In this document: positions 1 to 10,788 of the stretch, piece by piece
How the letters are laid out: each line of letters opens with the position of its first letter
Position numbering within the stretch: position 1 is the first letter of the stretch
Source of the DNA: Berkiella sp964594635
Lineage (GTDB): Bacteria; Pseudomonadota; Gammaproteobacteria; Berkiellales; Berkiellaceae
NCBI GenBank assembly: GCA_964594635.1
Contig: CAZQMV010000019.1
Coordinates: forward strand, 1-34,367
Direction: 5' to 3'
Length of the DNA stretch: 34,367 bases
Program-made: the position numbers and the translations under genes
Notes under the pieces: generated by a model
Told to the model about the DNA's origin: nothing
The model's database searches: none
The model's input: only the letters and a program-made list of their open reading frames with translations

Positions 1-2363
<2,363 letters not shown>

Positions 2364-2367
<4 letters not shown>

Positions 2368-3581
2368 AGAATGTCTAAAAAAGTGGGGAGTACACCTGGT
2401 GTACTCCCTTCATCAATCGCAATATGACGTTCAAAGACTGACATCCCGCCGTTACCACCCGGAAAAGAAAGCTGTACATCGGCGATCGTGATGGGTTCCA
2501 TTCCTTGCGTTTTATCTGATATCTTGATTTCATAAACATTGGTTGCAACGCCATCTTCGGTGCGTTGGACAACTTCGACTAGTCGATTATCTTGTTCAAT
2601 TGAAAGTTGTTTAAAAAGTGAATCCAGGTTGATGGTTGTTAACGGATTGGTATTGGCATTCTCATCATTCACAATAATGGTTTGATAAACAGATTGTTCA
2701 TAAAAAATATCAAGTTGCTGTTGATTGTCTATCTCAATTGCCGGTGTTGTTGTGACATTAATGGTAAATCCGCTTTCAGAGATATTTTGATCACTTCCTG
2801 TAAATTGTACTGCAAAATCAATAGGTAGTTGGAATTGTGACGAGCTGGTCACTGAAATATCTTCTATAAAATGATTGAGTAAATCATGTCCACCCAGCCC
2901 GACGATTTCCAATAAAGTATGATTGTCGTTAGGAGAACCTTCAACTGAAAAAGTATAACTTCTTGCATCGTTTTGTGAGGTTTGAATGGTTTGCAGCAGC
3001 TGATTGTCCCAGTAAACAAGTAGTTGTTCAAATGATTCTAAGCCAGGTAGGTAATGTAAAGTAAATTGGTAAGGCGTGTGCGGCTCTGTTTCCAGTTGTT
3101 GACTCATGCGCGAACTATTTTCTTGTGTACTCGTTTGCCAATTTTCACCAACGAGGTTGGGTGCACTGAGTCTATCAATAGGATGATTGAGCGTAAAATA
3201 GTAAGTGCCGTCTTGCTTCAACTCAGCATCAAATATTTTGACATCGTCTGCAGTGGCAATTAAATGTTGATGATTATCATCTAATTGATAGGATAATTCT
3301 GTGCCATTTGCTTTGAGTTTAAGATCATGTAGGCTTTGTTGAGCATTGATGGGTGCAAAATGTAAAGAACCTGCTCCTTCAAAATGATGGCTTAAGTATC
3401 CCATAATCGTTTTGGCTTCAGACGATCCAGGAAGTAAACCAAGCTCATCGATATAGCTAAACTCAGAGGGAGTTTTAAGACACGAAATCGCTTTATCGTC
3501 CACAGGTCCACTGGATGATTTAGCAAGGATTTCATCTAAAGCGCTTACTGGCAAAATCAAAAAATCATCTAATTCTGTCAT
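2364..3581 (-). CDS. Putative small type I-secreted adhesin-like protein (one T1SS-143-type repeat)
   Basis: 405 residues, mostly beta-strand-like sequence, acidic, with only one cysteine. Residues about 66-137 resemble one T1SS-143 repeat of giant RTX/LapA-type adhesins: GAGSLHF near the start, an ATAD segment in the middle and DGTYYFTLNHPIDR at the end. Residues about 165-245 look like a beta-sandwich module with a YWDNQLL strand and an EDISV end. Residues about 318-375 resemble the C-terminal type I secretion target region of such adhesins. No RTX nonapeptides and no N-terminal signal peptide are seen. Giant adhesins have many such repeats, so this is a minimal or decayed version. No type I transporter is in the window. 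The family placement is from memory of motifs, not a search; the weak SD GGGTGA lies 5 nt before the ATG. Confidence 0.6.
2375..2408 (-). terminator. Hairpin plus T-run, intrinsic-terminator-like, inside the end of the minus-strand gene
   Basis: An 11-bp perfect inverted repeat, GGGAGTACACC and GGTGTACTCCC with one base between, spans 2386-2408. On the minus strand it is followed by CAC and then six T (2376-2381). Read this way it is a plausible rho-independent terminator, but it lies before the stop codon at 2364-2366. On the plus strand no T-run follows. Confidence 0.55.
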
Positions 3582-3596
3582 AGTTCACCCATCTAT

Positions 3597-3612
3597 ACGT
3601 GTTAATACACGT
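3597..3612. promoter_or_regulatory. Palindrome in the divergent intergenic region (possible operator)
   Basis: ACGTGT and ACACGT are separated by TAAT, 15 bp upstream of the minus-strand start at 3581 and in the gap before the plus-strand gene at 3751. A second small palindrome, GGACTTTAGTCC, lies further along near 3669-3680. No clear -35/-10 pair was identified for either gene. Confidence 0.3.
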
Positions 3613-3750
3613 GAGTCTTTTTATTCTCTCAATTGTGATCAAAACATGCCGAGCTGTATCTGTATACTGGACTTTAGTCCAAAGGGGGCACTTTGACGGG
3701 GCAAGCCATCTTTGATAGCTTTTGAGAGTATAACTATAAGGAATATAATT

Positions 3751-4266
3751 ATGCTTGCTGGCTCAAACACCTCGCCATCCTCAGGCTCGCCAAAAAAACG
3801 TGAAGCTACAACCAGTCCTGCTATTTCAACCAAACTAAACGATTATGTAGCAGAACACAGTTTACATACCCCTGCACAAAGAGCTTTTAAGCAAGAGGGC
3901 CGCAAACAAGATCAAACGTATTACCATCGCAGTCTGTTTGGTGGATTAATAGGTTTTGCGAGTTTGGCGCTGATTGGGGCTTTCGTTAGTTTTTATATCG
4001 GCTATAGTATTTTGGCTTCGATATTACTTTGTTCAACTGTAGGCTTCGCTGCTATCAATGTTTGGCTGAATAAGTCGATCGCGGAAGTGAAAATAAGTCC
4101 GTGTGCTGCGGAAAAACCGTCTTGTAAGCCTAGTGTGAAATCCGAACTTGGCCCACAATCCCCCAATATTCTTTTTCGTGGTGTTTCCTACACGATTAAG
4201 CATGAGCCATCTGATGCACTGTCGACAGATGAAAAGCCTTCCTCAGGTCAAAAACCCAAAACATAG
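3751..4266 (+). CDS. Hypothetical membrane protein with two adjacent transmembrane helices
   Basis: 171 residues, family not recognised. The start at 3751 is preferred over an in-frame ATG at 3712 because AAGGA lies 8 nt before it. The first 60 residues are polar (Ser/Pro/Lys-rich), then two hydrophobic helices with a short turn (about residues 67-110, beginning LFGGLIGFASLALIGAF), then a polar C-terminal tail of about 60 residues containing two cysteines and many Ser/Pro/Lys. This predicts a hairpin in the inner membrane with both ends on the same side. It lies divergent from the adhesin-like gene and about 100 bp ahead of prmB, with no terminator visible between. Confidence 0.6.
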   Translation: MLAGSNTSPSSGSPKKREATTSPAISTKLNDYVAEHSLHTPAQRAFKQEGRKQDQTYYHRSLFGGLIGFASLALIGAFVSFYIGYSILASILLCSTVGFAAINVWLNKSIAEVKISPCAAEKPSCKPSVKSELGPQSPNILFRGVSYTIKHEPSDALSTDEKPSSGQKPKT

Positions 4267-4356
4267 CTATTAAATTGACTAAATTTATAGTAGCAAATGA
4301 GAATTGATTTTGCTTCATATTCTAAGGACAATGTTCGGATTGTATTTTCATTTTTC

Positions 4357-4371
4357 ACAGTAGGTTACTGT
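4357..4371 (+). promoter_or_regulatory. Perfect short palindrome covering the prmB ribosome-binding site
   Basis: ACAGTA and TACTGT flank GGT and end one base before the prmB start codon. The only SD-like bases (AGG, 4362-4364) sit at the loop, so as RNA it could fold into a small hairpin that limits initiation; as DNA it could be an operator half-site pair. Confidence 0.3.
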
Positions 4372-4372
4372 C

Positions 4373-5305
4373 ATGGCAAGCGTTATTGATACCCGAGAAG
4401 TGGCAGAAGAAATGGTAACGGTTCGCGATTTTATTCGTTATGCCGTAACCCATTTTAATCAAGCCAATTTGGTCTATGGTCATGGCACAGACAATGGATG
4501 GGATGAGGCTGTCAACTTGGTTTTAAGTGCTTTGCACTTACCACCCGATATTGACAACAATGTTCTTGATGCCAGACTTGCGATGTCAGAAAAAAATGCT
4601 CTTGCTGAAAAAATTAAACGAAGAGTCGAAGATAGGGTTCCAGTACCTTACCTTGTGAACGAATCTTGGTTTGCTGGTCTTAATTTTTATGTCGATGAGC
4701 GAGTGATTATTCCACGTTCCCCCATAGCTGAATTATTAGAAGACGAATTAAGCCCTTGGGTTGAAATGGAAAATGTGCAAAACATTTTAGACATGTGCAC
4801 AGGTTCTGGTTGTATTGCCGTCAGTGCGGCACTCACTTTTCCAGAAGCTTTAGTTGATGCGGTTGATTTAAGTGAAGACGCATTGGAAGTGGCTAAAATC
4901 AATGTGAAGCGTTTTGGTTTAGAAGAAAATATTAATCTTATCCATTCTGATGTTTTTGAAGCATTATCTGGAAAACGCTATGACATCATCATTAGCAATC
5001 CTCCTTATGTCGGCAAAATAGAATATGATGCTCTGCCAGCCGAATATACACATGAGCCACAGCAGTCATTATTATGTGGCGATGATGGATTAGCGGTAGT
5101 GCGTAAAATTTTAGCCCAAGCAGAAGAACATCTTACACCAAATGGTATTTTGATTGTTGAAGTGGGTTATAGCCAAGAGCTTCTTGAAGTAGAGTATGAA
5201 GGTGTGCCATTTACATGGTTGCAATTTGAACGGGGTGGAGAAGGTGTTTTTCTGTTGACGGCAGAAGAATTACGTGAGTTTCGTCATTTGTTAGTTCAAA
5301 AATAA
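4373..5305 (+). CDS. prmB: 50S ribosomal protein L3 glutamine methyltransferase PrmB
   Basis: 310 residues, the same length as the Escherichia coli enzyme. It transfers a methyl group from S-adenosylmethionine to the amide nitrogen of a glutamine in ribosomal protein L3. The N-terminal helical domain carries the typical region up to residue 75. The SAM-binding Rossmann part has LDMCTGSGCIAVSAA (near residues 140-154) and the substrate motif N209-P-P-Y212. The closely related PrmC (release factor) is the main alternative; the N-terminal sequence with FNQANLVYGHGTDN and neighbouring aroC favour PrmB. Its TAA overlaps the aroC ATG by one base, so the two are probably translationally coupled. Confidence 0.93.
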   Translation: MASVIDTREVAEEMVTVRDFIRYAVTHFNQANLVYGHGTDNGWDEAVNLVLSALHLPPDIDNNVLDARLAMSEKNALAEKIKRRVEDRVPVPYLVNESWFAGLNFYVDERVIIPRSPIAELLEDELSPWVEMENVQNILDMCTGSGCIAVSAALTFPEALVDAVDLSEDALEVAKINVKRFGLEENINLIHSDVFEALSGKRYDIIISNPPYVGKIEYDALPAEYTHEPQQSLLCGDDGLAVVRKILAQAEEHLTPNGILIVEVGYSQELLEVEYEGVPFTWLQFERGGEGVFLLTAEELREFRHLLVQK

Positions 5306-6375
5306 TGTCTGGTAATACCTTTGGGAAATACTTTGCCATTACTTCATTTGGAGAAGCCCATGGTGTTGCTATTGGTTGCGTTGTCGATGGTTGTCCCGCA
5401 GGGCTTACGCTTAGCGTAGAAGACATCCAACAAGAACTGGATAGACGCAAACCCGGGAGCCACTTTACTTCTCAGCGACGTGAGCCTGATAAAGTTGAAA
5501 TGCTTTCCGGCGTGTTTGAAGGTAAAACGACCGGCTCACCGATTGCATTATTGATTCAGAATGTTGATACCCGCCCTAAAGATTATGAGTCTCTCAAATC
5601 TGTTTTTCGTCCAGGCCATGGTGATTATACTTATTTTCACAAATATGGTTTACGGGATCATCGAGGTGGTGGTCGAGCCTCTGCGCGGGAAACGGCCGTC
5701 CGGGTTGCCGCAGGTGCTATCGCAAAGAAATTTTTAAGTGAAGCTAATGGGATCACCATTCGCGGATATTTGGCCCAGATGGATGATATTGCGATTGAAC
5801 AGCAGCATTTTTCTTGGGATAACATTTTACAGAACCCATTTTTTTGTCCGGATGCAAGCAAAGTGCCATTGATGGAACAAAAAATAGCGCATTTGCGAGA
5901 ATTAGGCGATTCTTGTGGAGCCCGTGTAAATGTTGTTGCCCAGAATGTGCCCTGTGGTTTAGGCGAGCCAGTGTATGACAAGCTGGATGCTGACTTGGCC
6001 AAAGCCCTTATGAGCATCAACGCGGTGAAAGGCGTAGAAATCGGCGATGGTTTTCAAGTTGTAGAGCAAAAGGGCAGTGAACATCGCGATGAAATCACGC
6101 CAGAGGGGTTTTTAAGTAATCATGCTGGCGGTATTTTAGCCGGCATTTCAACTGGACAACCCTTACGGGTAAGCCTGGCTTTGAAGCCGGCGTCAAGCAT
6201 TCGGATCCCAGGGAAGAGTGTTAATGAAAAAAATGAAGCAGTTGAAGTGGTGACACTGGGTCGACATGATCCTTGTGTGGGTATTCGCGCAGTTCCTGTT
6301 GCAGAAGCAATGGTAGCGCTGGTATTAATGGATCATTGGTTGTGTGTGTTTGGGCAACGAAGGAAAACGTTATGA
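5305..6375 (+). CDS. aroC: Chorismate synthase
   Basis: 356 residues. It removes phosphate from 5-enolpyruvylshikimate-3-phosphate to give chorismate, the branch point to aromatic amino acids, folate and quinones, and needs reduced FMN. Family signatures visible are the N-terminus SGNTFGKYFAITSFGEAHG, the RPGHGDYTY segment, GGGRASARETAVRVAAGA, and DPCVGIRAVPVAEAM near the C-terminus. Full length. It overlaps prmB by 1 nt upstream and the next small gene by 4 nt (ATGA) downstream, forming one operon. Aromatic synthesis is therefore retained at least to chorismate, although trpF is missing from its usual place further along. Confidence 0.97.
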   Translation: MSGNTFGKYFAITSFGEAHGVAIGCVVDGCPAGLTLSVEDIQQELDRRKPGSHFTSQRREPDKVEMLSGVFEGKTTGSPIALLIQNVDTRPKDYESLKSVFRPGHGDYTYFHKYGLRDHRGGGRASARETAVRVAAGAIAKKFLSEANGITIRGYLAQMDDIAIEQQHFSWDNILQNPFFCPDASKVPLMEQKIAHLRELGDSCGARVNVVAQNVPCGLGEPVYDKLDADLAKALMSINAVKGVEIGDGFQVVEQKGSEHRDEITPEGFLSNHAGGILAGISTGQPLRVSLALKPASSIRIPGKSVNEKNEAVEVVTLGRHDPCVGIRAVPVAEAMVALVLMDHWLCVFGQRRKTL

Positions 6376-6563
6376 ATACAATAATCCAGCTCTCTCTCGT
6401 TGTTATCTGCCTTTTTATTATTTGGCGGATCTACGGCACAATGAAAGCGAATCCCGATTTATTTAGTAAGGCAAACTTGTCTAAAAGTTTTGCTACAGCA
6501 GGTGTACTAGCATTAATACTCATTGGCTTTGTAGTGGTATTAGTATTTTTGTTAAAAAGCTAG
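6372..6563 (+). CDS. Small membrane protein of unknown function (63 aa)
   Basis: 63 residues with two hydrophobic helices (about 4-22 and 43-62) joined by a polar loop with K/S/D residues, so a small inner-membrane hairpin. The ATG overlaps the aroC TGA (ATGA) and has AAGGA 7 nt before it, which decides against a longer ORF starting inside aroC at 6273. Tight overlap means co-expression with prmB-aroC. I do not recognise the family. Downstream lies a repeat array, and no clear intrinsic terminator directly after the stop. Confidence 0.7.
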   Translation: MNTIIQLSLVVICLFIIWRIYGTMKANPDLFSKANLSKSFATAGVLALILIGFVVVLVFLLKS

Positions 6564-6586
6564 TATGCGCCCTTTTTAATCTTAAA

Positions 6587-6809
6587 AATTTTTAATGGGC
6601 AAATACAGGATGCGCCCCTACAAGATTTTTAATGGGCAAATACAGGATGCGCGCCTGCAAGATTTTTAATGGGCGAATGCAGGATGTGCGCCTACAAGAT
6701 TTTTAATGGGCAAATACAGGATGCGCCCCTACAAGATTTTTAATGGGCGCATACGGGATGCGCCCCTACAAGATTTTTGATAGGTGAATACAGGTTTAGC
6801 ACCTTACAA
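6587..6809 (+). repeat. Tandem array of six 37-bp units containing an imperfect hairpin
   Basis: Units begin at 6587, 6624, 6661, 6698, 6735 and 6772, a strict 37-bp period; the last is degenerate and one base longer. Consensus parts are gatttttaatgggc, then aaatacagga, then tgcgcccctacaa. The unit holds an inverted repeat, perfect in the fifth copy: GGGCGCAT, five-base loop, ATGCGCCC (6745-6765). The cgcccctaca end matches hairpin elements elsewhere in this window. There are no unique spacers, so it is not CRISPR. The array fills most of the gap between the 63-aa gene and asd. Confidence 0.92.
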
Positions 6810-6835
6810 AAGGGTAATAAAATTAAGAGGATAAT

Positions 6836-7858
6836 ATGACTAAGCAGTTTGATATTGCCATTTTGGGAGCGACTGGGGTTGTTGGGGAATCGTTATTAAA
6901 GATCCTTGCAGAACTGTCCTTTCCGGTGGGTCAAATTTATCCCTTAGCAAGTGCTCGTTCAAAAGGGGAAACCGTTCGCTTTAAAGAAGAGCAGCTTAAT
7001 GTAATTGATGCAGCAGAGTTTGATTTTCGTAAAGTACAAATTGCCTTTTTTTCAGCCGGTGCAAGTGTTTCAGCGGATTACGCTCCTATTGCCGCAAAAG
7101 CGGGCTGTGTGGTTATTGATAATACGTCTCAGTTTCGTTATGAAGATGATATTCCACTCGTGGTTCCTGAAGTCAACCCTGAGGCAATTCGTTTTTACAA
7201 AAATCGCCATATCATTGCTAACCCCAATTGTTCAACCATACAACTCGTTGTTGCATTAAAACCCATCTATGATGCGGTAGGTATTACTCGTATTAATGTC
7301 GCTACGTATCAGTCCGTTTCTGGTACAGGAAAAGCAGCTCTTGATGCATTAACGGCGCAAAGCAAAGCAATACTGGCTGAACAAACACCACAAACAGCAG
7401 TTTATCCTATTCCAATTGCTTTTAATTTGATCCCGCATATCGATATTTTTGAAGAAAATGGTTACACCCGCGAAGAAATGAAAATTGTGCGTGAAACGCG
7501 AAAAATTTTGGGTGATGACAATATTGCGGTTAACCCCACAGCGGTACGGGTGCCAGTTTATTATGGACATTCTGAAGCTGTACATATTGAGACTAAAGAA
7601 AAGTTAACCAAGCAACGCGCGATTGAATTGTTAACAAGAGCAAAAGGGATCATTGTTAAAGATGAATTAGTAGATGGTGGTTATCCCAGCCCGCGTATTG
7701 AAGGCAATGGACTAGATAAAGTCTACGTAGGACGAATACGCGAAGATATTTCTCACCCCAAAGGACTTAACCTGTGGGTGGTTGCTGATAATATCCGCAA
7801 GGGAGCGGCGTTAAATAGTATACAAATTGCAGAAATACTGGTAAGAGATTATTTATAA
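6836..7858 (+). CDS. asd: Aspartate-semialdehyde dehydrogenase
   Basis: 340 residues, typical length. It reduces aspartyl phosphate to aspartate semialdehyde with NADPH, feeding lysine/diaminopimelate, threonine and methionine synthesis. Visible are the NADP-binding start ILGATGVVGESLLKIL, the catalytic cysteine C132 in NPNCSTIQ, the SVSGTGKAALDAL segment and an EMKIVRETRKIL helix with the active-site region. AGAGGA lies just ahead of the ATG. Next to fimV, as in Pseudomonas. It may be transcribed from within or after the 37-bp repeat array. DAP is needed for peptidoglycan, so this gene is expected to be essential. Confidence 0.96.
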   Translation: MTKQFDIAILGATGVVGESLLKILAELSFPVGQIYPLASARSKGETVRFKEEQLNVIDAAEFDFRKVQIAFFSAGASVSADYAPIAAKAGCVVIDNTSQFRYEDDIPLVVPEVNPEAIRFYKNRHIIANPNCSTIQLVVALKPIYDAVGITRINVATYQSVSGTGKAALDALTAQSKAILAEQTPQTAVYPIPIAFNLIPHIDIFEENGYTREEMKIVRETRKILGDDNIAVNPTAVRVPVYYGHSEAVHIETKEKLTKQRAIELLTRAKGIIVKDELVDGGYPSPRIEGNGLDKVYVGRIREDISHPKGLNLWVVADNIRKGAALNSIQIAEILVRDYL

Positions 7859-7878
7859 ATCTATAGTTAGAAATACTA

Positions 7879-7916
7879 AGTTATTGTACATACAATGTTT
7901 AGTAAGGATAATAACT
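7879..7916. promoter_or_regulatory. Nested inverted repeats between asd and fimV
   Basis: Outer arms AGTTATT (7879-7885) and AATAACT (7910-7916) enclose an inner palindrome ATTGTA-CA-TACAAT (7883-7896) that partly overlaps the left arm. It could be an operator or an alternative RNA fold in the fimV leader. There is no T-run, so it is not a standard terminator. Confidence 0.3.
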
Positions 7917-7944
7917 AACTAATGCCAAATACAGGGAGGAGCTG

Positions 7945-10356
7945 GTGAGCAGGATGCCAAATCTAGTTTCGACAATTTTGTCGTCTTTAGTGTTTGCGCT
8001 GTTACCTATGGTTTCACAAGCGATCGGGCTTGGAAACATTATGCTCCATTCTCATCTCAATGAACCTCTAGATGCAGATATCGCCATCGTCGATACCAAA
8101 GGTATTGAGCCTGGTGATGTCATTGTCACGGTGGCAGACCAAAAAGCTTATGAAGAAGCGGGGCTGCAACCTATTGGCTGGCTATCCTCTATTCGCTTCC
8201 AAATTGTTAAAGGTGAAGTAGGTGGACGCCCCGTATTAAAGTTAAAAACCAAAGAAGTGGTAAAAGATCCCTTTGTTGATTTACTGATAGATGTGAAGTG
8301 GCCTGGTGGTCAGTTATTACGCGAATATACTTTATTACTCGATCCACCCAAATCAGTGATCCCTGCAAGCCGACCGATCCAAAAAAAACAAAAAAAATCG
8401 CTGAGTGTCGGTGCACAATCGGCAAAAATATCCAACGGTGAATACTGTGAACCAACTATCTTACAAGGTGCGAGCCGACAGGTAGAGGCTACCCCAGGGG
8501 GTATTTACGGTCCTATTTGCGAAGAGAGCTTGTGGAGTATTGCAAAAAGCTTGGCGCATAATACACACAGTAATGTTCATCAAGCGGTAATGGCAATTGC
8601 TGAAAAAAATCCTCATGCTTTTCGCGATGGCAATATTCATTACATGTTAAGTGGGGCAGTATTAAAGTTACCTGATAAAGCAGAGCTTGAGCGTTACTCT
8701 ATTGATCAGTCTCAATACTACATCGCTATGCAAGGGCAAACGCCTTACCATGAGCCCCGTTTCACCCATACAAAACCAACGACCCAAATCCAAAATTCTG
8801 TGACCATTGCACAAAAATCACCCAGTAAACCTCAAAGAGCGCTTAAATTAGTTGCGCCTGTTCAGTCTTTAGAGACTGCGGTGAAAGTGAACACCGATGC
8901 GCCAAAATCACAAAATCAGGTTGTACTTGCTGAACGCTTGACACTCATTGAAGAAGCAATAGATACACTCAAGCGAACCAATGAGGATATGACAAGAAAG
9001 AATCAATCATTGCAAGATCAAAACCATTCTCTTGAAAAATTGCTTTCGATGAAAGAAGACGAAATTAAGAAACTCGTCGATATGGTTAAACAGCCACAAC
9101 CGGATGGCATTCAGGCAGTGACTTCGACTGTTCCGCCAATTCCTACGCCTGAACCTACAACAGTTGCCAATACGCCAGTACAACAATTTGCGGTCGCTAT
9201 TTCGGATGTTCCAGCAAAGCCAACCCATTCTGATTTAACACAACCAAATATATCGCAAATGCTTACTGCTAAACCGATTGAGAATGTCCCGAATGTTGCG
9301 ACATCTTCGCAACCGGTTGTGCCGAATTTAGCTGAAACTGAAATGAAACCCAATACGATTAAAGTTGATAATATTGCCCCACATAGTCAACCGAAGAACA
9401 AAGCCATTTCTGCCGATGAAACCGAGATAAAAACACCTGAAAAATCTGGAAGTTTTCTATTCCCCTTTTTACTACTGGGGTTTGGTGTGATCATTCTTGG
9501 TATTGCATGGTTACGTCGTCATGTCATCGGTGACTTACTTGAAACGTTTAGAGAGCGTTTCAAGATATTTCATGTTAAGCAAGAGTTTGCGACTGCAAAT
9601 GTCATAGAGCCACTCGAAATGGCCAATTATGGTTTACAGTTTGATTTAGAAAGAGCATTAGATGCGATTGCGGCGCAAGAGAAGAAATTCAAAAAGACTT
9701 CTCAATCGGCAGTTAAGATGATTAAAGATGTCGATGATTCAAATAAATTTGATGCTAAATTTGCTGATGTTGAAGAATGTATTTCGTATGAGCGCTTTGG
9801 CCAAGCCGAGAAAATTCTTAAAGAAATATTACAACAAAAAGCCGATGAGTGGCTTGCTGTTTATAAATTATTAGATCTGTATGTGTTCACTGAAAAATAT
9901 GCTGATTTTATTAACGTATATGAAGGATTACCTGCTGATTTCAAAGAAATATCTCCTCGTATTTGGTCAAAAATTGAAAGTTTACGTCAAAAAGTCACAA
10001 ATGAATCAGTTCGCTTTCAATCGCCTAAAGTTGACACACCTCCAACAGTTGAACCAAAATCACAAGAAATCAAAGATTATATTGACTTGAACAAAGACTA
10101 TCCGCTTGCCTTAGAAAAAGCGGAAGCAGACGACAATATCAATATTGATGCTTTGCCTGCTGCGGAAGTAGAAGAGCTCCCGAAAGATCCCTCTAGTAAC
10201 ACCCATGACATTCAAAAAGCTCAAATTGCTTTGGCTAAAGCCTATATCGATATGGGTGAATACAATGATGCCAAAGAGATTTTGAACGAACTCAAAAAAG
10301 AAGCGTTTGGCGAACAGCTCAAGCTAATCGAAGATCTTCTCCAAAGCATTTCATAA
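7945..10356 (+). CDS. fimV: FimV/HubP family polar landmark protein
   Basis: 803 residues. In Pseudomonas, Vibrio and Legionella relatives FimV/HubP marks the cell pole, binds peptidoglycan and organises type IV pili, flagella or secretion systems. Visible: signal peptide (residues 1-26), the FimV N-terminal domain starting IGLGNIMLHSHLNEPLDADI, a LysM-like peptidoglycan-binding region (about 187-250), a coiled coil (about 329-383), a Pro/Thr-rich linker, a transmembrane helix (about 501-523), then a cytoplasmic part with TPR-like helices and the short conserved FimV C-terminal domain (last ~50 residues, with AKAYIDMGEYNDAKEIL). The GTG start is chosen because GGGAGGA is 4 nt upstream; an ATG three codons later is possible. 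Shorter than the Pseudomonas protein (about 920). Confidence 0.92.
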   Translation: MSRMPNLVSTILSSLVFALLPMVSQAIGLGNIMLHSHLNEPLDADIAIVDTKGIEPGDVIVTVADQKAYEEAGLQPIGWLSSIRFQIVKGEVGGRPVLKLKTKEVVKDPFVDLLIDVKWPGGQLLREYTLLLDPPKSVIPASRPIQKKQKKSLSVGAQSAKISNGEYCEPTILQGASRQVEATPGGIYGPICEESLWSIAKSLAHNTHSNVHQAVMAIAEKNPHAFRDGNIHYMLSGAVLKLPDKAELERYSIDQSQYYIAMQGQTPYHEPRFTHTKPTTQIQNSVTIAQKSPSKPQRALKLVAPVQSLETAVKVNTDAPKSQNQVVLAERLTLIEEAIDTLKRTNEDMTRKNQSLQDQNHSLEKLLSMKEDEIKKLVDMVKQPQPDGIQAVTSTVPPIPTPEPTTVANTPVQQFAVAISDVPAKPTHSDLTQPNISQMLTAKPIENVPNVATSSQPVVPNLAETEMKPNTIKVDNIAPHSQPKNKAISADETEIKTPEKSGSFLFPFLLLGFGVIILGIAWLRRHVIGDLLETFRERFKIFHVKQEFATANVIEPLEMANYGLQFDLERALDAIAAQEKKFKKTSQSAVKMIKDVDDSNKFDAKFADVEECISYERFGQAEKILKEILQQKADEWLAVYKLLDLYVFTEKYADFINVYEGLPADFKEISPRIWSKIESLRQKVTNESVRFQSPKVDTPPTVEPKSQEIKDYIDLNKDYPLALEKAEADDNINIDALPAAEVEELPKDPSSNTHDIQKAQIALAKAYIDMGEYNDAKEILNELKKEAFGEQLKLIEDLLQSIS

Positions 10357-10630
10357 ATTTAATATTACAAATCAATTAAAAAATTTAAAAAATAGCCATT
10401 TTGACCTACAGCCATACTTGACCATGGGTCCATGTCCTAAAGGACAATATTTTACTTGGTCTTTGCATGATTAAATAAGCTTAAGTCGACAGAGATCGAC
10501 AGGCGTAACGATAAAAGATGGGGTTAATAATAAGAAGAAAAGACCAAGGAAGAACTATAACAATAGGGAAAATAATAATAAGAAAAGATAAAAAAGAATA
10601 ATAATAAAAAAATAACATCATTCGGGGGAA

Positions 10631-10668
10631 GGGCTGAGTGTAAGTACACTCAGCCCTTAATCTTTTTG
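10631..10668 (+). terminator. Strong intrinsic terminator downstream of fimV
   Basis: A 12-bp perfect stem, GGGCTGAGTGTA and TACACTCAGCCC with an AG between (10631-10656), is followed by TTAATCTTTTT. It lies 275 bp after the fimV stop, so it would end the fimV transcript and isolate the unknown gene at 10789. Confidence 0.8.
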
Positions 10669-10697
10669 TAGGGGACGGCACAGAGGCCGTCCCCTAC
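10668..10697. repeat. REP-like palindrome with GTAGGGG/CCCCTAC ends
   Basis: A perfect 12-bp stem, GTAGGGGACGGC and GCCGTCCCCTAC, with loop ACAGAG. The ends match those of the elements at 21798-21828, 31693-31722 and the 37-bp array, so this is a member of a dispersed palindromic family. It directly abuts the T-run of the terminator. Confidence 0.8.
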
Positions 10698-10788
10698 AAC
10701 GAATTCTTTTCTCCAAACCAGGGCAGCATCACAGGCTTCATACTATATTAAGTTAGGTGATCAGTTAAATTCATCTGAAGGAGCACAA

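Larger units (their letters stand above)
10357..10788. other. 432-bp intergenic region after fimV
   Basis: No gene seen. From the left: AT-rich sequence, a small hairpin TGTCCT-AA-AGGACA (10433-10446), a purine-rich low-complexity stretch on the plus strand (about 10525-10615, rich in aag/aat/aaa triplets), a strong terminator hairpin, a REP-like hairpin, and the leader of the next gene. A hydrophobic minus-strand ORF here is composed of this low-complexity sequence and is not credible. Confidence 0.7.

Noticed and set aside
6273..6563. Longer 96-residue version of the small membrane protein
   Set aside because: It would overlap aroC by 100 bp without an SD; the start at 6372 has AAGGA and the normal ATGA overlap.
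6587..6809. Possible CRISPR array
   Set aside because: The whole 37-bp unit repeats, with no variable spacers, and no cas genes are near.
10481..10681. Hydrophobic 66-residue minus-strand ORF after fimV
   Set aside because: It translates low-complexity purine tract and hairpin sequence, starts inside the terminator and REP hairpins, and has no plausible context.
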